A stretch of 64,000 bases of DNA from Defluviicoccus sp. (GTDB lineage Bacteria > Pseudomonadota > Alphaproteobacteria > Rhodospirillales > Defluviicoccaceae), in NCBI GenBank assembly GCA_029624735.1, contig JARSSM010000010.1:58088-122087 (forward strand). Direction: 5' to 3'. Shown piece after piece: positions 23,902-33,388 of this stretch. A program made the position numbers and the translations under genes. The notes beneath the pieces were generated by a model. It worked only from the letters and a program-made list of their open reading frames with translations, had not been told where the DNA came from and did no database searches. The stretch's first letter is position 1; each line of letters opens with the position of its first letter.

Positions 23902-24462
23902 TCAGGCCTTGGCGACCACGATCCGTTTGACGGCTGTCGCGTCGGGCACCGCCTTGGCAACCGTGACGGTCAGGATGCCGTTCTTCAGCTTGGCTTCGGC
24001 GCTGTCGTCATCGCACGGAACGGGCAACGCAATCACCCGCCTCAGGGCGCCGCGCGTCCGCTCGGTGATCAGATAGCGACGCCCCTTGTCGCTCACCTCT
24101 TCCTCACCGCTGCCGCCGCCCTCGCCTCCCGGCTTGTGCGCGGCGATGATGGTCAAGGAGTCGGGCGCGACGCCGATTTCGATCTCGTCCTCGACAAAAC
24201 CGGGCAGGTCGGCAATCACTTCGATCGCGTTATCGGACTCGATCACGTCGATGCGGGGATCGATGTTGTCAAACGATACCTTCCAATCCGCCTTGAAGCG
24301 GCGGGGAAGCCCCTGCCAGAAGTTCTCGAAGGCGCGGTTGATGTCCGATTGCAGGGCCCGCATCGGCTCCTCCCCACCTTGCACCGGTTCGGACGACGGC
24401 CATGACCAGGGCATCCAGCGTTTGATATCCACGTCCGTGTTCCCTCCCAGGGACTTGCTCAA
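23902..24462 (-). CDS. Hsp20 family small heat-shock protein (third of three)
   Basis: 186 residues. An alpha-crystallin domain lies at about 65-180: DPRIDVIESDNAIEVIADLPG, then EIEIGVAPDSLTIIAAHKP, a glycine-rich insert (GGEGGGSGEEEVSD), and the conserved LKNGILTVTVAKA. The N-terminal arm carries FENFWQGLPRR. It is a holdase that keeps unfolding proteins soluble in heat. Its start overlaps the preceding hsp20 stop by 4 bp, so they are translationally coupled. The glycine-rich insert is longer than usual and may affect oligomer size. Confidence 0.92.
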   Translation of the reverse strand: MSKSLGGNTDVDIKRWMPWSWPSSEPVQGGEEPMRALQSDINRAFENFWQGLPRRFKADWKVSFDNIDPRIDVIESDNAIEVIADLPGFVEDEIEIGVAPDSLTIIAAHKPGGEGGGSGEEEVSDKGRRYLITERTRGALRRVIALPVPCDDDSAEAKLKNGILTVTVAKAVPDATAVKRIVVAKA

Positions 24463-24854
24463 CCGTGTTTGACGCCGATCTTCTTGGCCGGCGCCGGCTG
24501 AGCCTTTGGCAGCTTTAGATCGAGAATGCCGTCCTTGAACGAGGCTTCGATCCGATCGCCATCGATTGCCTCTGACAAGGTAAACGAGCGCTCGTAATCG
24601 CCCTCGCGGTACTCGGCGTGCACCGGCGAAAAGCCTGCTGGCCGCTTCTGCACACTGCGGCCGCGAACCGCGAGCACGCGCTTGTCGAGCGTGATGCTGA
24701 TCGCGTCAGGGTTGGCGCCGGGCATTTCCAAACTTACGAACAAGGCGTCCTTGGTCTCGTAGATATCCGCTTGCGGGATGTAGACCGGCTGTGCACGGGT
24801 GCTCTCGGCCGTGCGTTCGGCCGTCCCTTTCCCGGTTCCGCTGACGTCTGTCAT
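24459..24854 (-). CDS. Hsp20 family small heat-shock protein (second of three)
   Basis: 131 residues. Alpha-crystallin domain at about 27-125: YIPQADIYETKDALFVSLEM, PGANPDAISITLDKRVLAVRG, ERSFTLSEAIDGDRIEASFKDGILDLKLPKA. The short N-terminal arm (MTDVSGTGKGTAERTAESTR) is polar. It probably forms mixed oligomers with the neighbouring Hsp20 proteins; this is inferred from the operon. It overlaps the third gene by 4 bp and follows the first by 30 bp. Confidence 0.92.
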   Translation of the reverse strand: MTDVSGTGKGTAERTAESTRAQPVYIPQADIYETKDALFVSLEMPGANPDAISITLDKRVLAVRGRSVQKRPAGFSPVHAEYREGDYERSFTLSEAIDGDRIEASFKDGILDLKLPKAQPAPAKKIGVKHG

Positions 24855-24884
24855 GAAACGGCCTCCTCTCGCCGTCAGGACCGT

Positions 24885-25322
24885 TCAGGCCTTGGAAATC
24901 TGGATCTTGCGCGGCCGTTCGGCCTCCGGACGCGGCAGCGTGATGGTCAAAACGCCGTTCTCAGCGCAGGCCTGCACCCGATCGGGATCGACATTGAACG
25001 GCAAAGCAATGGTGCGCGCAAAAGACCCGAACGTGCGTTCGCGTCGGTGGAAGCTGACGTCCGGCTCCGTTGCCACCGGCGCGCGCTTGCCTTTGATGGT
25101 CAGGGTGTTCTGATGCACCGTCAGTTCCATGTCCTCCATTCGGACACCGGGAACCTCGGCGGTCACGAGCACCGCGTCCTCGCCGCGCCAGATGTTGAGT
25201 GCCGGGTATTCCGCCGCCGGCGCTTGCGGCTCGTTAAAGGTGCGATTGATCTCGTCCTGGATCCGCCGCAGCGTCGCCAGCGGCTCGCCCCACAGATCAA
25301 CGCCAGGGGTGTAGCGAATCAT
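24885..25322 (-). CDS. Hsp20 family small heat-shock protein (first of three)
   Basis: 145 residues from the ATG at 25320-25322, which has GAGGAGAAA 6 bp upstream; a longer frame reaching 25658 is rejected. The N-terminal segment MIRYTPGVDLWGEPLATLRR is the classic start of bacterial class A Hsp20. The domain contains NIWRGEDAVLVTAEVPGV, LTVHQNTLTIKGKR, RTIALPFNVDPDRVQACAENGVLTITLPR. It heads the three-gene operon. Upstream, TTGAGC and TACATC with 17-bp spacing on the minus strand could be a housekeeping promoter; no clear sigma-32 site or ROSE thermometer was found. Confidence 0.93.
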   Translation of the reverse strand: MIRYTPGVDLWGEPLATLRRIQDEINRTFNEPQAPAAEYPALNIWRGEDAVLVTAEVPGVRMEDMELTVHQNTLTIKGKRAPVATEPDVSFHRRERTFGSFARTIALPFNVDPDRVQACAENGVLTITLPRPEAERPRKIQISKA

Positions 25323-25509
25323 GAGGTGTTTCTCCTCTCGTCCGCACGCGTTCAAGACGCCCAGCTCGCCCACGCTAGGCGGCTCCCATGCATGGGATGT
25401 ATTCTGGTTCTCCGCCGTGCTCAAGTCCGGCGTCGCGTGATGCGCGCGCCACAGGCCGGCGGTCTCAACTTCTTTCGTTTTTTTGCGCCCATCTCTGCGG
25501 GAGATCCGA

Positions 25510-26640
25510 ATGCGATCGCGATGGCGAAGACCTGAAGTGCGGCACCTTAAGCGGGCCGCCGTCGCGGCGATTGTGCTCGCGGCAGCCCTGCCGCTGAACG
25601 GGACAAGCCTCGAAGCGGCGGACCTCTCGCTCACCGAGATCGGCCGGACGCTCGCCATCGATCCGGCTCAGGTCTCTGTTTCCGGTGTCTCCTCGGGCGG
25701 CTTCATGGCGCATCAGTTCCATGTCGCCTACTCTGCCAGCGTCATCGGTGCCGGCGTCATCGCCGGCGGACCGTACGCTTGCGCCGGCGAGCGGTCCATC
25801 TTGTCCCGGCTCGACCCCACCGGCTTGTTCGCTTCCCTCTTTATCTGTTCGGGACTGAACCCTCTTGGCCTTTTCCTTGGTCCGCCAGACGTCAAACAGG
25901 CGCTCGATCGCGTGCGGAGTGAAGCCGAGGCCGGCCGCATCGACGAGCCGGCCCACCTCGCCCGCGCCCGTGCCTATCTCTTCAGCGGCGCCAATGATCG
26001 CGGCGTTCCCGGTTCCGTGGTTGGAAGTCTCGAACAATTCTACCGCGCCTTCACGGCACCGGGCGCCGTCTATTTTGAGCAGCATCCAGTCGCAAACCAC
26101 GCGATGATCACCGAGGACTTCGGTAATCCCTGCGCCTCTTCTGGCCCACCCTTCGTCAACGACTGCGATCTCAGTGCCGCCTCTGCCTTGTTGCAGCAGA
26201 TCTATGGTCCGGCGCCGCTGCAGCCGGCAGCGAAGGCGACCGAGCCGCTACGCCGCTTCGACCAGCGCCCGTTCTTCGACCCGAACGATGCCAGCGCCAG
26301 CATGCACGCCAGCGGTCACGTGTATGTGCCCGCGGCGTGCCAGCAAGGCGCCCGCTGCCGGCTGCATGTCGCCTTTCATGGCTGCCTCCAGAGCGAAGAC
26401 GAGATCGGCGACGCCTTCTACGGCCGCGGCGGATACAACGAGGTTGCGGAAAGCAACGCGATCGTCATTCTCTATCCCCAGGTCAAGGCCTGGGCGGACG
26501 GCTGGCTGTTTCAGTATCGCCAGAATCCGCTCGGCTGCTGGGACTGGTGGGGTTATTCCGGCGCCGACTACGCGCGCAAGTCGGGCAAGCAGATGCGAGC
26601 GGTGGCGCAGATGATCGCGGTGCTGACAGGCTCGCCGTGA
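25510..26640 (+). CDS. Secreted PHB depolymerase-like esterase
   Basis: 376 residues from the ATG at 25510, preceded by GGGAG. A signal peptide is likely (HLKRAAVAAIVLAAALPLNG, cut near LEA-ADL). The lipase-box serine is in VSGVSSGGFMAHQFHVAYS, the aspartate probably in FSGANDRGVP, and the histidine in the HVAFHGCLQ or NHAMI region. This is the layout of type-2 catalytic poly(3-hydroxybutyrate) depolymerases such as the periplasmic enzyme of Rhodospirillum. It probably hydrolyses amorphous PHB or related polyesters outside the cytoplasm. Cysteine pairs (CASSG, CDLS, CRLH, CWDWW) suggest disulfides. No binding domain or linker is present. Confidence 0.82.
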   Translation: MRSRWRRPEVRHLKRAAVAAIVLAAALPLNGTSLEAADLSLTEIGRTLAIDPAQVSVSGVSSGGFMAHQFHVAYSASVIGAGVIAGGPYACAGERSILSRLDPTGLFASLFICSGLNPLGLFLGPPDVKQALDRVRSEAEAGRIDEPAHLARARAYLFSGANDRGVPGSVVGSLEQFYRAFTAPGAVYFEQHPVANHAMITEDFGNPCASSGPPFVNDCDLSAASALLQQIYGPAPLQPAAKATEPLRRFDQRPFFDPNDASASMHASGHVYVPAACQQGARCRLHVAFHGCLQSEDEIGDAFYGRGGYNEVAESNAIVILYPQVKAWADGWLFQYRQNPLGCWDWWGYSGADYARKSGKQMRAVAQMIAVLTGSP

Positions 26641-26675
26641 CGGCTGCCGAGCGCCGATCGCGAGGGAACGGGACG

Positions 26676-27935
26676 ATGGCAGCCCTGAAGCGCCTTCACT
26701 ACGGCTGGGTTGTCGTCGTCGCGGGCATGCTCACCGTGTTCGCCTCGATCGGCTTCGGACGTTTCGCGCTCGGCATGCTGCTGCCGTCAATGGGCGTATC
26801 CTTGAGCCTGACCTACGCCGAGATGGGGCTGATCAGCACCGGCAATCTGGTCGGCTATCTGGTCGCGGTGTACGGCGTCCGCTTCCTTGTCCGCCGCATT
26901 GGTGCACGCTGGACGGTGACCGGTGGGCTGGTCCTGGTCGGCGCGTCGATGATCGTGGTCGGCCGGGCGATCGGTTTTGCCGACAGCCTGGTGCTCTATA
27001 CGCTGACCGGATTGGGCAGCGGCATCGCCAATGTGCCGGTCATGGGCTTGGTTTCGCTCTGGTTCGCGCGCCAGCAGCGCGGCAAGGCTGCCGGCCTGAT
27101 GGTGATCGGCAACGGCCTTGCGATTGCCGCAGCCGGTCTCCTGGTGCCGGCGGTGAGTGCCGCACTGGGCGCAGAAGGCTGGCGGACGAGCTGGCTGATC
27201 TTAGCCCTTGCCGTCTTGGCGGTCGCGCTGGTGTGCGGAGTGATCCTGCGCAACCACCCGCAGGAGCTGAACCTGGTGCCGGTCGGCGCTCCACCTTCGA
27301 GCGATGCGGCAGGCGCTGGCAAGGCCGCCCTCGATCAGCACGCACCCCTCGACAGCCGCAAGACCCGCCTGCTGCTGGCCCACCTCGGCACCATCTACGC
27401 CCTCTTCGGCGGCTCTTACGTGATCTATGCGACCTTCATCGTCACCAGCCTGGTCGCCGATCACGGCTACACGGAGATGACGGCCGGCACCTTCTGGGTT
27501 TGGATCGGCGCCTTGAGCGTCTTCTCCGGTCCTGTCTTCGGCAGCCTGTCGGACCGCATTGGCCGCCGCGCCGGTCTTGCCGTCGTCTTTTCCTTTCAGG
27601 CGACATCCTATGCGCTTGCTGCCGCTGCCGGCAGCCCCGCCGCGCTGTGGCTCTCGGTCGTCCTGTTCGGTGTCGTTGCCTGGAGCACGCCCTCGATCAT
27701 GGCGGCTGCCGTCGGTGACTACATGGGCGCGGCGCACGCAGCGGATGCGTTCGGCACGGTGACGGTCATCTTCGGCATCGGCCAGATCATCGGCCCGGCG
27801 CTCGCCGGCGTCGCCGCCGATCACTTCGGTGGCTTTGCTGCGAGCTTCTGGCTGGCAAGCGTGCTTGCAATGGCAGCGTTCTGTCTCGCCCTCCTGTTGC
27901 GTCCACCGCTGGCCGCCACCCCGGCGGCATGCTAA
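26676..27935 (+). CDS. MFS transporter, YbfB/YjiJ-like
   Basis: 419 residues from the ATG at 26676; a longer frame from 26337 runs inside the esterase gene and is rejected. Twelve membrane helices can be counted, starting [29 protein letters not shown] and ending with [18 protein letters not shown]. The cytoplasmic loop [10 protein letters not shown] between helices is the conserved major-facilitator motif. The substrate is unknown. It follows the PHB depolymerase-like gene by 35 bp, so uptake of a hydroxyacid product is possible but only inferred. Confidence 0.87.
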   Translation: MAALKRLHYGWVVVVAGMLTVFASIGFGRFALGMLLPSMGVSLSLTYAEMGLISTGNLVGYLVAVYGVRFLVRRIGARWTVTGGLVLVGASMIVVGRAIGFADSLVLYTLTGLGSGIANVPVMGLVSLWFARQQRGKAAGLMVIGNGLAIAAAGLLVPAVSAALGAEGWRTSWLILALAVLAVALVCGVILRNHPQELNLVPVGAPPSSDAAGAGKAALDQHAPLDSRKTRLLLAHLGTIYALFGGSYVIYATFIVTSLVADHGYTEMTAGTFWVWIGALSVFSGPVFGSLSDRIGRRAGLAVVFSFQATSYALAAAAGSPAALWLSVVLFGVVAWSTPSIMAAAVGDYMGAAHAADAFGTVTVIFGIGQIIGPALAGVAADHFGGFAASFWLASVLAMAAFCLALLLRPPLAATPAAC

Positions 27936-27999
27936 GATTCCGAGCAAATGCACCTGCCGGTCGCAGGCAGGGCAAACTTGGCGTCGAGAGGAGGAACCC

Positions 28000-28614
28000 A
28001 TGGCCGCCAAGAGGATCCTCATGCTGGTCGGCGACTTCGGCGAGGACTATGAGATCATGGTCCCGTTCCAAGCGCTGCAGATGGTGGGTCACAGCGTGCA
28101 CGCAGTCTGTCCCGGCAAGAGCGCCGGTGAGAAGATCCGCACCGCGGTGCACGATTTCGAGGGCGATCAAACCTATTCGGAAAAGCCAGGCCACGCGTTT
28201 ACGTTGAACGCAACCTTCTCCGAAATCGATGCGCAGGATTACAACGCTTTGGTCATTCCCGGTGGTCGAGCGCCCGAATACTTGCGCCTTGATGACCGGG
28301 TCGTCGATATCGTGCGCCACTTCGCGAAAGCCGGCAAGCCGATCGCCGCGATCTGCCACGGTGCCCAGCTGCTCGCTGCGGCCGACGTCCTCGCCGGCCG
28401 CAGGCTCTCGGCCTATCCGGCGTGCGCGCCAGAAGTGCGCAGTGCCGGCGGCCAGTACGCCGAGATCGATGTCGATCAGGCCTATACGGACGCAAACCTG
28501 GTTACGGCGCCGGCATGGCCTGCCCACCCGGCCTGGCTGAGCCAATTCCTGCGCCTTCTCGGCACGCGGATCACGCACGACGATCTGCTGGTGGCGGCGA
28601 CCGCAGCCGAATGA
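28000..28614 (+). CDS. DJ-1/PfpI family protein
   Basis: 204 residues from the ATG at 28000, with GAGGAGGAA just upstream. [20 protein letters not shown] at the start, [12 protein letters not shown] in the middle, and the nucleophile elbow [14 protein letters not shown] with the reactive cysteine identify the PfpI/DJ-1 superfamily. Members act as glyoxalases, deglycases or peptidases; which one applies here cannot be decided. A longer frame starting at 27829 lies within the transporter gene. It overlaps the next gene as ATGA, so the two are co-translated. Confidence 0.9.
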   Translation: MAAKRILMLVGDFGEDYEIMVPFQALQMVGHSVHAVCPGKSAGEKIRTAVHDFEGDQTYSEKPGHAFTLNATFSEIDAQDYNALVIPGGRAPEYLRLDDRVVDIVRHFAKAGKPIAAICHGAQLLAAADVLAGRRLSAYPACAPEVRSAGGQYAEIDVDQAYTDANLVTAPAWPAHPAWLSQFLRLLGTRITHDDLLVAATAAE

Positions 28615-29864
28615 CGCGCCGCGTCGCGCCGGCCGATATCCCAGGCCTGCTCCGGCCGGGCATGACGGTGTTTGCGCCCGGCGTCGGTGGTGAATCGGCG
28701 GCGATTGTGGAGGCGCTGAGCCGGACGCCGGAAGCCTGCCGCGGCGTCCACTTCGCAGGCGTCTGGCTGCCCGGCATCAACCGCGTCGACTACGCCGGCT
28801 TGCATGCGGACGCCCGATCAACGGCCTTTTTTGTCGGCCGGGAGCTGCACGCGTCCTTCGCGGCCGGCCGCATCGCGCTGATGCCGCTGTCCTATTTCGA
28901 GATCTATCGTTACCTGCGCGACGTGCTGCCGATCGACCTCGCCTTCATCCAAGTGGCGCCGCCGGACAAGGACGGCCGCTTGAGTTTGGGCATCGCGCAT
29001 GACTTCACGCCGGCAATATTGAACAAGGCCAAGTGCACGGTCGTGCACATCAACCCGCGGATGCCGGCCACGCGTGGCACCGCCAGCCTTGCGCTTGAGG
29101 ACGCCGATTTCATCGTCGAGGCGGAAAGCCCGCTGTTGGCGGACGACCCGATCGTCGATCCCGTGTGGGATGCGATCGCGCGCAATGTCGCCACGCTGGT
29201 GCGCGATGGTGACACGCTCGAACTCGGCATCGGTCGCGTGCAGAACGTGTTCAGCGCATTGACCGGGGCAAGGCGGCTCAAGATTCACTCCGGTGCCATC
29301 ACCGCACCGCTGCTGGCACTCGTCGAGAACGGTGCGATTGAGAGTGGCCCCGGCGCGATCACGGCCGGGATGGCGCTTGGCGATGCGCGCTTCTATGCGT
29401 TTTGCAATACCAGCGATGCGGTTCGCTTTGCCGCCGTCGGCGAGACCCATGCGATCGCGACCCTCGCCCGTATTCCCCGCTTCCTCGCCATCAATTCGGT
29501 GGTCGAGGTCGATCTCCTCGGCCAGGCGAACGCCGAAATGGTGGGCGCGCGGCAAGTCAGCGGCACCGGCGGTATCGTCGATTTCATGCGCGGCGCGCGA
29601 CTGTCGCCGGGCGGTCTCGGCATCGTCGCCTTGCCGGCTACGAGCGGTGAAGGCGGTGTCTCGCGCATCGTTGCCGAACTCGCTGCCGGCACGGCCGTCA
29701 GCATCACGCGCGCGGACATCGACATCGTGGTCACCGAATATGGCGTTGCCGATCTCAGGCTGAAAGCGATCGATGCGCGCGCCGATGCCTTGATCGGCGT
29801 CGCCGCCCCTGCCTATCGCGATCAGCTTGCGAATGCGTGGGACGCGCGCCGGCGGCGCATGTAG
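28611..29864 (+). CDS. Acetyl-CoA hydrolase/CoA-transferase family protein
   Basis: 417 residues from the ATG at 28611. Features of the family I CoA-transferases related to 4-hydroxybutyrate and acetate CoA-transferases: [48 protein letters not shown], the [12 protein letters not shown] block and the late [14 protein letters not shown] segment. The enzyme should move CoA between acyl-CoA and a free acid or hydrolyse it. Coupling to a DJ-1 protein and proximity to the PHB-related genes suggest hydroxyacid or overflow metabolism; the substrate is not shown by the sequence. Confidence 0.85.
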   Translation: MTRRVAPADIPGLLRPGMTVFAPGVGGESAAIVEALSRTPEACRGVHFAGVWLPGINRVDYAGLHADARSTAFFVGRELHASFAAGRIALMPLSYFEIYRYLRDVLPIDLAFIQVAPPDKDGRLSLGIAHDFTPAILNKAKCTVVHINPRMPATRGTASLALEDADFIVEAESPLLADDPIVDPVWDAIARNVATLVRDGDTLELGIGRVQNVFSALTGARRLKIHSGAITAPLLALVENGAIESGPGAITAGMALGDARFYAFCNTSDAVRFAAVGETHAIATLARIPRFLAINSVVEVDLLGQANAEMVGARQVSGTGGIVDFMRGARLSPGGLGIVALPATSGEGGVSRIVAELAAGTAVSITRADIDIVVTEYGVADLRLKAIDARADALIGVAAPAYRDQLANAWDARRRRM

Positions 29865-29884
29865 GGCGGCGCCTCACCCCTCTC

Positions 29885-30733
29885 TTAAGGTGCGCGTGCC
29901 CGCAGCCGTTTCAGCAGGTCTTCGATCTGGTCACGGCCCGATGCCGGCGCGGCTGCGGAGAGGTAGGCTTCGAGTGTGCTGATCGCGGTGCTGACATTCC
30001 CTAAGCGACTCAACAGCACCCCTGTCTCCCACCACAGCTCGCTGCGTGCGGGGACCAAAACCCGCAGCGCCTCCAGAATGTCGAGCGCGCGGGGGAGCGT
30101 GCCCGCCGCAATCGCGGAAATTTTCAACCCGTTATAAAGGCGAAACAGCGCCTCGCGATCGCTGATCGCCTCGTAGTGGGCGGCGTTGACCTCCGCTGCC
30201 TGGCCTTGCAACAGTTTGAGCCGCTTGCGGAGGTCACCGGCATCGAGCGTCCGGCGGACGTCAGCGGGATCGATGATCACCCGCTGGCCACGTGCGGTCA
30301 GCCTGACGAGAAAGCTCTGCGGAAAGTTCAGGACCTCGATCGCGGCCCCGTAGGCGCGGGCCGCATGCACATACAGGATGCCCAAAACTGCCGCCTGGCC
30401 CTGGCGCCGATCGATGGCATCGATCAGATCGACATCGCCCCAGGATGCCGGGTCCGCCTCGCCGGCGCTGTAGCCATGCCGGGTCAGCAGCACCCGCTGC
30501 AGCGCCATCACCTGCACGCCGACACTGGCCAGCCGCGTCGTCGCGTGCCGCGCGTCGTCGGCCAATACTGACAGGTTCGTCCTGTAAGGAGCCAGGGCCG
30601 TGCCCGGATGGTCAAAGGCAGCCAGCAGCAGCGCCGCTTCGCCGATATCGAACGAAGCGTCGTCGGTCAGGCTCACCGCCTGCAGCTGCTCCAAGATGAC
30701 GGCCCGTTTGGATCGCATGGTGTCGTCTAGCAA
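29885..30733 (-). CDS. SirB1-like transglutaminase/TPR protein
   Basis: 282 residues. The N-terminal and central part match the SirB1 transglutaminase-like fold (DDASFDIGEAALLLAAFDHPG, then RQGQAAVLGILYVHAARAYG, NFPQSFLVRL with VIIDPAD). The usual catalytic cysteine position after GxP is not evident in RRQGQAAVLG, so it may be a non-catalytic member. A TPR-like C-terminus follows (ALDILEALRVLVPARSELWWETGVLL). Members are widespread in proteobacteria and their role is not known. It is a single gene convergent with the CoA-transferase. Confidence 0.8.
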   Translation of the reverse strand: MLDDTMRSKRAVILEQLQAVSLTDDASFDIGEAALLLAAFDHPGTALAPYRTNLSVLADDARHATTRLASVGVQVMALQRVLLTRHGYSAGEADPASWGDVDLIDAIDRRQGQAAVLGILYVHAARAYGAAIEVLNFPQSFLVRLTARGQRVIIDPADVRRTLDAGDLRKRLKLLQGQAAEVNAAHYEAISDREALFRLYNGLKISAIAAGTLPRALDILEALRVLVPARSELWWETGVLLSRLGNVSTAISTLEAYLSAAAPASGRDQIEDLLKRLRARAP

Positions 30734-30880
30734 AGCGGCGCTGCGTTGCGCGTCAGGTCGATGACAAACACGTCACGAAAAGGTGTCGCTTCGCGCGATC
30801 AAGCGCAAGAGCTTCTTACGGAACGCGTCTCGCTAGATTTCGTTGCCACGAGGGCGCGAGATTATTGTCTCGAATTACGC

Positions 30881-31663
30881 CTATCGCGCAACGAAGAGTC
30901 GCATTGCGCGTCCGATTAGCCCGGTAGCGACCCGGCGCGGCAGTACCACCGGCGCCAGCGCTGCCTGGCTCAGGCTCCCAGCCACGTGGACGGTTTGGCA
31001 TCCCAGCGCCGAAAGAGCACCCCGCGCAACGTTTCTGGGATCAGCAGCGCCGGGAAAGCGGGCCGATCGGTATCCGGCGCGCGGCCCGAACGCGGTCTGC
31101 GTTGCACCGGGGCAAAGTGCCAGCACATCGACCGGCTGCCCACGCAGCTCTTCGGCCAAAGCTTCGGCGAAATGCAGATCGAAGCTCTTGCTCGCCGCAT
31201 AGGTCGCGAAGTACGGCACCGGGGCGAAGGCCGCCGTACTCGAGACGATGATCAGCCCGGCCCGCCGGCCTGCCCGCGCAGCGCGCTCGATCATCCCCGG
31301 CAACAACCTTCGTGTCAGCGCGACAACGGCAACCACGTTCAGCTGCACGGTCGCGAGTTCGTCTTCGACGGCGTTGTCGATCACCGCGCCCAGGCGACCG
31401 CTGCCGGCGTTGTTGATAAGGAGATCGATCTCGAAGTCCTCGGCCGCTGCGACCAGCCGCTCGATCGCTTCTGCCTGTGTCAGGTCGGCGGCGATGGTCG
31501 CGACGGGCCGATCCGGCCGTGCCAATTCTTGCGCCTGTGCATCGAGCCGCGTTTCATCCCGTCCTGTCAGCAGGAGCAACGTGTCTCCCGGCAGCTCGGA
31601 CGCAAAACCGGCGCCGATGCCGCTCGTCGCCCCGGTGATCAGCGCCCGCTGATAGTGCCGCAT
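30881..31663 (-). CDS. Short-chain dehydrogenase/reductase
   Basis: 260 residues from the ATG at 31661-31663; the longer frame to 31855 has no family match. Nucleotide-binding motif TGATSGIGAGFA near residue 10, NNAGSGRLG in the middle, the catalytic SS-TAAFAPVPYFATYAASK (Ser, Tyr-x3-Lys), then LCPGATQTAF. This is a classical SDR using NAD(P)H. The substrate is unknown. The C-terminal 60 residues are basic and hydrophobic, ending RRVATGLIGRAMRLFVAR, as in membrane-associated DltE/YqjQ-like SDRs. Confidence 0.9.
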   Translation of the reverse strand: MRHYQRALITGATSGIGAGFASELPGDTLLLLTGRDETRLDAQAQELARPDRPVATIAADLTQAEAIERLVAAAEDFEIDLLINNAGSGRLGAVIDNAVEDELATVQLNVVAVVALTRRLLPGMIERAARAGRRAGLIIVSSTAAFAPVPYFATYAASKSFDLHFAEALAEELRGQPVDVLALCPGATQTAFGPRAGYRSARFPGAADPRNVARGALSALGCQTVHVAGSLSQAALAPVVLPRRVATGLIGRAMRLFVAR

Positions 31664-31788
31664 GACGCTACTCCGCTGCTTGGCCCGATGGACCGCAGCT
31701 CGGTTGACTGCAGGCCCTCGCTCATCACGTAGCGCGTACTGCGGTCCCTTGCGAGCAGAGACTCGTGCTGCCGCCCGCGATCGTCCGC

Positions 31789-32580
31789 TTACGCTGGCGG
31801 CCAGCGGCCAAGCAGTCGATCGGGCCGGTCCGTGAACACGCTCTCGACGCCGCACGCGAACAAGCGTTCGGCGGTGGCCGGATCGTTGACCGTATAGACC
31901 CGCAAGGCCACGCCGGCGCCCACGACGGCAGCCGCTGTCTTCTCATCGAGTGGCGTGAGAGCCGCATGCAGCGCCCGCGAGCCGAGGCGGTCCAGGTGCA
32001 GGGCCCAGTCCGACGGCACGGCACCGACGATCAGAGCCCGATCGAGGGCCGGCGCCGTCTCGGCCGCCGCAGCCAGCGCATCCGCATCGAAGCTGGAGAG
32101 CAGCGGCGCCGGCAGGTCCGCGGGCCACCGACTTGCGACCGTGGCGGCAATCCGAGCGCCCGCTTGGCCTCCGCGGCCGCTTTCGGCTTTGATCTCGATG
32201 TTCGCGGCGAGGCCGAGATCGGCAAGGCACGCGAGCGCCTGCGCCAAAGTCGGCACGGGTTCGCCCGCAAACTCCGGCCCGAACCAGCCGCCGGCATCGA
32301 CACCATGGAGTGCGTGGGCGGCCACGCGATCGATCGGTCCGCTCGCATCCGTGGTCCGATCGAGGTTGGGGTCGTGGAGCAGGACCGGAACACCATCGGC
32401 GGTCAGGCGGGCATCGAATTCAACCCAGTTGAGCCCCATGCTGGCGGCGGCGCGCAAGGAAGCCAGCGTGTTCTCGGGCGCGAGCTTGCCAGCGCCGCGG
32501 TGGCCGACGACAGAGGCGAGCCGCATGGGTTGAGGCCCGCCGCGATCGGGGTCGCGTGGCGTCTTGGCGCGCTCAGACAA
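31789..32580 (-). CDS. ugpQ: Glycerophosphodiester phosphodiesterase
   Basis: 263 residues. GHRGAGKLAPENTLASLRAA near the start holds the catalytic His-Arg and the PENT motif; WVEFDARLTADGVPVLLHDPNLDRTT supplies the metal ligands (E, D) and the second catalytic histidine, and NIEIKAE gives a later metal ligand. It hydrolyses glycerophosphodiesters to glycerol-3-phosphate and an alcohol. No signal peptide is seen, so it is the cytoplasmic UgpQ type. It overlaps the preceding SDR gene by 8 bp, suggesting an operon with it. Confidence 0.9.
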   Translation of the reverse strand: MSERAKTPRDPDRGGPQPMRLASVVGHRGAGKLAPENTLASLRAAASMGLNWVEFDARLTADGVPVLLHDPNLDRTTDASGPIDRVAAHALHGVDAGGWFGPEFAGEPVPTLAQALACLADLGLAANIEIKAESGRGGQAGARIAATVASRWPADLPAPLLSSFDADALAAAAETAPALDRALIVGAVPSDWALHLDRLGSRALHAALTPLDEKTAAAVVGAGVALRVYTVNDPATAERLFACGVESVFTDRPDRLLGRWPPA

Positions 32581-33376
32581 AGCGCACCGACATGCCGCCG
32601 TCGACCACCAACTCGGTACCGGTGACGTATCGCGCCTCGTCTGAAGCCAGGTACAAGGCGGCGTACGCGGTGTCCCAGGCGTCGCCCATGTGTCCCATCG
32701 GGCACTGAGAATTCCGCACCTCGATAAGCTTTTCGATATCGCCCTCCTGCCCGTACACCGTCGTCAACGCTTTATGCACGAGCGGCGTATTCATCAGCCC
32801 CGGCAGCACGCAGTTGGCGCGTATCCCGCGCGGCGCGAACTGGACTGCAATCGAACGTGTCATCGAAACCATCGCCCCCTTTGTTGCCGCGTAAAGACCG
32901 TAATTGACACCACACCAGCCGAGCGCTGCGATCGACGCATTGTTGACGATCGCGCCGCTGCCTGCGCCTTCCATAACGGGAAGGACATGCCGGCAGGTGA
33001 GGTAGGCGCTCTTGAGGTTGACCCCCATCACGCGGTCCCAGGTCGCCTCGTCGAGTTCCTTCGGTCCGCCGACGACGGCAATGCCGACGTTGTTGACGAG
33101 GATGTCGATGCGGCCGTGCGCCTGCAGGCAGGCGGCGACGGCTCCTGCAACCGCATCGTCCTTGCTCACGTCGGCGGTGAAGGCTTGGAAGGTGCCGCCT
33201 TCGGCCGCGATCAGCCGGCCGGTCTCGGCCGCCGCCGTCGCATCGATATCGATGCCGAAAACGAGCGCCCCTTCACGCGCGAACAGCACCGCCATCGCCT
33301 TGCCGTTGCCCCAGCCGGGGCCGACCGAACCGACACCGGTGATGAGCGCAACCTTGTCTTGCAGTCGATCGGCCAT
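32573..33376 (-). CDS. Short-chain dehydrogenase/reductase
   Basis: 267 residues. The cofactor loop reads ITGVGSVGPGWGNGKAMA, a glycine-rich variant with an insertion compared with the usual TGxxxGIG. NNVGIAVVGG and the active-site NNASIAALGW with YGLYAATKGAM (Tyr-x3-Lys) are normal. The end, ARYVTGTELVVDGGMSVRF, is typical of FabG-like SDRs. It lies 12 bp after an acyl-CoA ligase gene, so a role in acyl or hydroxyacyl metabolism is likely; the substrate is unknown. Confidence 0.88.
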   Translation of the reverse strand: MADRLQDKVALITGVGSVGPGWGNGKAMAVLFAREGALVFGIDIDATAAAETGRLIAAEGGTFQAFTADVSKDDAVAGAVAACLQAHGRIDILVNNVGIAVVGGPKELDEATWDRVMGVNLKSAYLTCRHVLPVMEGAGSGAIVNNASIAALGWCGVNYGLYAATKGAMVSMTRSIAVQFAPRGIRANCVLPGLMNTPLVHKALTTVYGQEGDIEKLIEVRNSQCPMGHMGDAWDTAYAALYLASDEARYVTGTELVVDGGMSVRFV

Positions 33377-33388
33377 GTTGCCCTCGCT

